From the NCBI GenBank assembly GCA_013298745.1, contig JAAFIT010000188.1:1-5534 (forward strand): a stretch of DNA of 5,534 nt, given 5' to 3'. The position numbers and the translations under genes were made by a program. The DNA is from Sphingomonadales bacterium. Its GTDB lineage: Bacteria > Pseudomonadota > Alphaproteobacteria > Sphingomonadales > Sphingomonadaceae. Shown here piece by piece: positions 5,263-5,534 of this stretch (position 1 is its first letter; each line of letters opens with the position of its first letter). Under the pieces are notes generated by a model, which saw only the letters and a program-made list of their open reading frames with translations, ran no database searches and was not told where the DNA came from.

Positions 5263-5534
5263 ATGATCGCAGCTGGCACCATCGCCGCCTTGCATCTCGG
5301 CAGCATCACGCGGCTGGAAAATGCCGGTCGCCGCGGTGCCGGGATCGACACCGCCTATCGCAAGCTGCCGGTCGCCGGGCCGATCGCCGTGCATCCGCTG
5401 GGACTGGCCGGCGATACCCAGGTCAATCGCAAATATCACGGCGGGCCGGAAAAAGCGGTCTATGGCTATCCGCTGTCAGGTTATGACGGCTGGCGCGCCG
5501 AATTTCCCGATCTGGCCGCCAAGTTCGGGCCCGG
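5263..5534 (+). CDS. MOSC domain-containing protein, N-terminal part (3' end outside window)
   Basis: Ninety codons are visible from ATG 5263; the frame is still open at the window edge. AAGGGGGA (5253-5260) just upstream is the ribosome-binding site. The motifs LAGDTQVNRKYHGGPEKAVYGY (48-69, with D51, H59, G60 and G61) are diagnostic of the MOSC fold of YiiM-type proteins: a G-D-x-Q segment, then HGGPEKAVY. Stand-alone bacterial MOSC proteins of this kind are linked to molybdenum-cofactor-dependent detoxification of N-hydroxylated compounds or sulfur transfer. The conserved cysteine of the domain would lie further downstream and cannot be checked. The upstream gap to the crotonase (283 bp) holds the solo repeat, the terminator and the minus-strand mini-gene. 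Confidence 0.88.
   Translation, partial: MIAAGTIAALHLGSITRLENAGRRGAGIDTAYRKLPVAGPIAVHPLGLAGDTQVNRKYHGGPEKAVYGYPLSGYDGWRAEFPDLAAKFGP

Overview
The window looks like an alphaproteobacterial chromosome fragment, most likely from the Sphingomonadales. The base composition is GC-rich. The prolyl-tRNA synthetase is the short alphaproteobacterial type with no editing insertion, it lies directly upstream of lolC-lolD, and the lipoprotein-release permease is a single LolC/E-type protein. The taxonomic call is inference from gene content and style; no marker gene was compared.

Layout: the C-terminal end of an adrenodoxin-type [2Fe-2S] ferredoxin (+) converges on lolD across a strong hairpin. On the minus strand, proS -> lolC -> lolD run in transcription order. 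lolC and lolD overlap by 8 bp. The 136-bp proS-lolC gap is almost completely filled by a head-to-head pair of REP-like repeats. Upstream of proS is a 613-bp stretch (3584-4196) with no convincing gene. It carries a plus-strand series of seven consecutive hairpins, five of them capped by GCAA tetraloops, with a possible pseudoknot and a textbook intrinsic terminator: a strong candidate for an uncharacterised structured RNA. Right after it lies a perfect 34-bp inverted repeat around a 15-nt loop. Next come a complete CaiD-like crotonase gene (+), a solo copy of the REP-like repeat, a GC-rich terminator hairpin whose better U-tract is on the minus strand, a possible 21-codon minus-strand ORF preceded by a 12-nt Shine-Dalgarno identical to the complement of the 16S tail, and the 5' part of a MOSC-domain gene (+) cut by the window end.

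The protein-coding genes are mostly housekeeping: tRNA charging, release of lipoproteins from the inner membrane, iron-sulfur electron transfer and acyl-CoA chemistry. The noncoding parts are the unusual portion: the hairpin-array RNA (about 3778-3997), the 34-bp palindrome, the REP pair that also supplies the lolC ribosome-binding region, and the minus-strand mini-gene at 5059-5233. None could be compared with Rfam or other genomes here, so novelty is unproven.
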